Positions 61,435 to 64,000 of a stretch of 64,000 nt of DNA are shown here, in pieces. Origin of the DNA: Clostridiales bacterium (GTDB taxonomy: Bacteria > Bacillota > Clostridia > Oscillospirales > Ruminococcaceae); assembly GCA_019423685.1 (NCBI GenBank), contig JAHZAY010000004.1:62001-126000 (forward strand), given 5' to 3'. The notes under the pieces are model-generated. The model ran no database searches and was not told the origin of the DNA. It worked only from the letters and a program-made list of their open reading frames with translations. The position numbers and the translations under genes are program-made. Position 1 is the first letter of the stretch. Every line of letters starts with the position of its first letter.

Positions 61435-62112
61435 ATGCGTGTGTCGGTAATTGTGCCGGTGCTCAACGAAATTGAAAAGGTAGAGAGTTTTTTGTCGATG
61501 CTGCAAAGTCTGCCGGGAGACTGGGAGGTCCTCTTTGCAGACGGCGGCAGCACCGACGGGACCAGGGAACGGTTGCAGGGACGGGCAAGGGTGATCGACT
61601 GCCCCAAGGGGCGCGCCCGCCAGATGAACGCCGCGGCGAAAAAATCTACAGGCGATGTGCTCTGGTTTGTCCACTGTGACAGCATCTTGCCGGACGGGGC
61701 ATACCGGCAGATTGTACAGGCGGTGCAGACTGGGACAAGGTTTGGTTGCTTTCAGATTGCTTTTGATTATCAAGGACCATTTATGGGATGCAATACCGCA
61801 CTTTCCAACCGGAGGGCGAAGCGCGGCAGAATTGCATTTGGGGACCAGGGAATCTTTATGACGCGGGAGCTGTTCGAAGAGATTGGGGGCTTTCCCGATC
61901 TGCCGATTATGGAGGACTATGAGCTTTCCTTGTCGCTCAAGCGCGCAAACATTCCGCTGACAGTGTTGGACAGCAGCATCGTTACCTCCGGCAGGCGCTA
62001 TGCACGCCGCATGCCGCTGTTGACCATGGCCCAGATGTTTGGCCTGCGCTGCCTGTACCGCATGGGTGTCAGTCCCCAGAAGATCGCGCAGCTGTATCGG
62101 GATATTCGGTGA
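61435..62112 (+). CDS. Family 2 glycosyltransferase, TIGR04283-type
   Basis: A 225-residue cytosolic GT2 enzyme with SVIVPVLNEIEKV, FADGGSTDGT and the QMNAAAKKSTGDVLWFVHCDS block that holds the metal-binding HxDS. It has no membrane anchor. The TIGR04283 family ('rSAM/selenodomain-associated transferase 2') often accompanies TIGR04282. Donor and acceptor unknown. It is the last gene of the operon. Confidence 0.85.
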   Translation: MRVSVIVPVLNEIEKVESFLSMLQSLPGDWEVLFADGGSTDGTRERLQGRARVIDCPKGRARQMNAAAKKSTGDVLWFVHCDSILPDGAYRQIVQAVQTGTRFGCFQIAFDYQGPFMGCNTALSNRRAKRGRIAFGDQGIFMTRELFEEIGGFPDLPIMEDYELSLSLKRANIPLTVLDSSIVTSGRRYARRMPLLTMAQMFGLRCLYRMGVSPQKIAQLYRDIR

Positions 62113-62266
62113 GCTTTTTGGATTGGATTGTCCCGCCGCAGTTGGGATTCGATTGTAACGAAAAAGACTCTTTTTCGCACGACCGGTACGCAACAGAAGC
62201 TAGTGCAAGAAGTGGGAAAGAATTTTTGCAAAAAAAGTGCCTGTGAAAGGTCATCAGGATGAAAGG

Positions 62267-62295
62267 TTGAAGCGGGTAAACGATTTTGCTATAAT
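62267..62295 (+). promoter_or_regulatory. Promoter for lysR
   Basis: TTGAAG (62267-62272), 17 bases, TATAAT (62290-62295). Confidence 0.8.
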
Positions 62296-62327
62296 ATGGG
62301 CAATAAAGTACAAAAGGGGATGAAAAG

Positions 62328-63203
62328 GTGGAACTTCGTGTCCTGCAATATTTTCTTGCCGTTGCCCGGGAAGAAAACTTTACCAAAGCCGCCCAGTCGC
62401 TTCATGTCTCCCAACCAACCCTTTCGCGGCAGATAGCGCAGCTGGAAGAGGAGTTGGGGGTCATCCTGTTTGACCGCAACAGCCGCAACATTGCCCTCAC
62501 AGAGGATGGCATGATCCTTAAAAGACGCGCGCAGGAGTTGGTCTCTTTGGCGGAAAAGACCCGCCGAGATCTCAGCCACAGGGAGAGGGAATTCACCGGC
62601 AGCATTGCCATTGGCAGCGGAGAATTTCAGTCGACCCGCGTCCTTTCTCAGATCATCGCAGCCTTTTGTGCACAGCACCCCTTGGTCCAGTATGAGATTT
62701 ACAGCGGCAACTCGGACAATATCCGCGACTACACCGAACGCGGGCTTTTGGATGTGAGCTTGATCGCAGAGCCGGTGGACATCCGCAAATATGACTTTTT
62801 GCCCATGCCGCTCAAGGAGCAATGGGGCGTGTGGGTGCGCTCGGAAAGCCCTTTGGCAAAACAGAGCAGAATCCGTCCGGAAGATTTGGCGGGCCAACGG
62901 CTGATCGTTTCGTCCAGAGACTTTGTCAAGAGCATTCTCAAAAGGTGGTTTGGCGATTACGCCAACCATGTCCAGACGGTTGCATATGGGAATCTGCTCT
63001 ACAACCAGGTAGCGCTTGCACAACAAAATATGGGTGTTGTTTTGGGCATTCGGCTGGATTGCAGCTATGATGGACTGCGATTTGTTCCGCTCGATCCTGC
63101 CTTTGAAACCAATACCGTCCTCGCCTGGAAAAAAGAGCAGGTATTTACCCCCACGACGGCGGCGTTTCTTGCGTTTGCACAGCAATACATAAAAAGCATG
63201 TAA
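62328..63203 (+). CDS. LysR family transcriptional regulator
   Basis: A 291-residue regulator with the N-terminal helix-turn-helix (YFLAVAREENFTKAAQSLHVSQPTLSRQI, seen in parts) and a periplasmic-binding-type effector domain. The GTG start at 62328 follows GGGG. It is next to, and likely regulates, the divergent nucleoside-hydrolase/ABC cluster, with the T-N11-A box at 58575-58591 as candidate site. The effector is unknown. Confidence 0.9.
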   Translation: MELRVLQYFLAVAREENFTKAAQSLHVSQPTLSRQIAQLEEELGVILFDRNSRNIALTEDGMILKRRAQELVSLAEKTRRDLSHREREFTGSIAIGSGEFQSTRVLSQIIAAFCAQHPLVQYEIYSGNSDNIRDYTERGLLDVSLIAEPVDIRKYDFLPMPLKEQWGVWVRSESPLAKQSRIRPEDLAGQRLIVSSRDFVKSILKRWFGDYANHVQTVAYGNLLYNQVALAQQNMGVVLGIRLDCSYDGLRFVPLDPAFETNTVLAWKKEQVFTPTTAAFLAFAQQYIKSM

Positions 63204-63252
63204 AGCAATAAAATATAAGTATTAGACATAGAATCCAAAATACAGTACAATG

Positions 63253-63286
63253 AAGGTGTCCTAGAAAAGGACACCTTTATTTTTTG
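63253..63286 (+). terminator. Terminator after lysR
   Basis: The perfect 10-bp stem AAGGTGTCCT with complement is followed by TATTTTTTG. A possible promoter (TTAGAC 63222-63227, 18 bases, TACAAT 63246-63251) sits directly before it. If used, the hairpin would be the start of the merR leader. Confidence 0.8.
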
Positions 63287-63300
63287 TAGGGGGCAATAAG

Positions 63301-63666
63301 ATGACGATCGAGGAGGCCAGCGACCGATACAATATTCCGGTGGAGGTGCTGCGGGAGTATGAGAGCTGGGGCCTTTGCAGAAAAGGTGAAAGAAAAGCAG
63401 ATGGGACATACAGCGAAGAAACGCTCACCCAGTTGAGCACCCTGATGACACTGCACGGAATTGGTTTTAACAGCGAGCAGGTAGAGCGGTATATGCACCT
63501 GTTGTCTCAGGGGAGCGCTACCGCAGAGGAGCGCTTAGAGATGTTGGAAGAAAAGCGCAACGGGACTTTGCAGGAACTGCATCAGAAACAGGAGCAACTG
63601 GACCGTGTGGATTATCTTCGATATGAAATCAAAAAGACACAAAAGGAACGGAGGAAAAAAAGATGA
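63301..63666 (+). CDS. Short MerR family regulator
   Basis: A 121-residue MerR protein: DNA-binding helices TIEEASDRYNIPVEVLREYESWGL, seen in part, then a coiled coil ending in a Lys/Arg-rich tail. No effector-binding domain follows, so any sensing would be through the coiled coil. The ribosome site is GGGG. Its stop overlaps the flavodoxin lipoprotein start (ATGA). Confidence 0.88.
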   Translation: MTIEEASDRYNIPVEVLREYESWGLCRKGERKADGTYSEETLTQLSTLMTLHGIGFNSEQVERYMHLLSQGSATAEERLEMLEEKRNGTLQELHQKQEQLDRVDYLRYEIKKTQKERRKKR

Positions 63667-64000
63667 AAAAAATGGTATCGTTGCTCTGCGCTGTGGCGCT
63701 GGCGGTTGTGATGGTTGGCTGTTCATCCGATTCTGTAGAGCAAACAGCGCAAAATACCCAGCAGAGCCAACAGGCAACAGAAACGCTGGAGCAGACGCAG
63801 CCGGAAACTGCCAGTGCAGCGCCAACACAGCAAGAGAGCGCACAAGAAGAGGCAGAAAAACCCGCTCAGGGCCAGACCGAAGAGCAGGAAGAGCCGGAGG
63901 ATAAAGAAGAAGCGCAGACAGAACAGACAGCAGCGCAACCAGCATTGTCCGAAACACAGACGACCTCCTCTGTTCTGGTTGCGTATTTCTCGGCGACCGG
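63663..64000 (+). CDS. Flavodoxin-domain lipoprotein (partial)
   Basis: The reading frame runs off the window end; 112 residues are visible. The signal peptide has lipobox VMVGC. About 75 residues of Gln/Glu-rich low-complexity linker follow, then SSVLVAYFSATG, the start of a flavodoxin domain with the FMN-phosphate loop. It would be an extracytoplasmic, lipid-anchored flavodoxin. Cotranslated with the MerR gene. Confidence 0.82.
   Translation, partial: MKKMVSLLCAVALAVVMVGCSSDSVEQTAQNTQQSQQATETLEQTQPETASAAPTQQESAQEEAEKPAQGQTEEQEEPEDKEEAQTEQTAAQPALSETQTTSSVLVAYFSAT

Noticed and set aside
1..64000. Insertion sequences, prophage, CRISPR arrays or a toxin-antitoxin island
   Set aside because: No transposase, integrase, phage structural, cas or repeat-spacer pattern was seen on either strand.

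Overview
The window looks like a chromosomal segment of a mid-G+C, Gram-positive-type anaerobe of the class Clostridia, probably an Oscillospiraceae/Ruminococcaceae-like gut bacterium. This rests on strong AGGAGG ribosome sites with many TTG/GTG starts, a Firmicutes gene set (hprK, whiA, rapZ, CarD, DUF1846, DUF4364, LUD and DegV proteins), anaerobe-type Fe-S enzymes, and no outer-membrane genes. Genus is not resolvable by eye. I saw no insertion sequence, prophage, CRISPR array, rRNA or replication origin, so this is mostly core chromosome with a few accessory islands.

Layout. 1-5.3 kb: end of purB, a diverged secD-secF pair, a DUF1846 gene and a 38-residue membrane peptide. 5.4-8.7 kb: cbiMNQO cobalt importer (minus strand) behind a cobalamin riboswitch. 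8.7-14 kb: thpR, the threonine-degradation pair tdh-kbl, and a putative GH129/GH101-like intracellular glycosidase. 14-15.1 kb: an ECF-type sigma factor and a tiny sortase-signal protein. 15.1-26.3 kb: tatD, metG, a Cdd1-like gene, small and unknown genes, DUF4364, a Ca2+ P-type ATPase whose 3' end is tandemly duplicated, a LUD protein, a DegV protein and rarA. 26.6-34 kb: an Fe-S membrane protein, a GLUG lipoprotein, hisS, a HAD phosphatase, two tRNAs, a MATE pump and two flavodoxin-fold genes. 34.3-43 kb: hprK, a PHP phosphatase, murB, rapZ, a GNAT gene, whiA and dnaE, all on the plus strand. 43.5-50 kb: pfkA, a CYTH protein, a padR-DUF2812 operon, a second MATE pump, an ECF S-component and a CarD gene. 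50.4-54.2 kb: an 859-residue fusion of CoA-disulfide-reductase, rhodanese, siroheme reductase and ferredoxin domains, then an unrecognised protein. 54.3-63.2 kb: a divergent cluster with a YnjBCD-like ABC importer on the minus strand, and nucleoside hydrolase, DUF2064 transferase, APH-like kinase, family-2 glycosyltransferase and a LysR gene on the plus strand. The window ends in a merR-flavodoxin lipoprotein operon.

The best candidates for under-described biology are the 54-63 kb divergent cluster, which reads as an import-and-processing pathway for an unknown nucleoside- or sugar-like compound, and the single-chain sulfite-reductase-like fusion at 50.4 kb. Others are the SecD/SecF pair lacking the usual transmembrane acidic residue of SecD, the possible mucin O-glycopeptide theme linking the glycosidase with threonine catabolism, and several sharply drawn operators (PadR dyads, a MerR-type promoter with a 19-bp spacer, a LysR-type box). 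Promoters and terminators were read by eye. Functions are family-level inferences from motifs; no database search was run.
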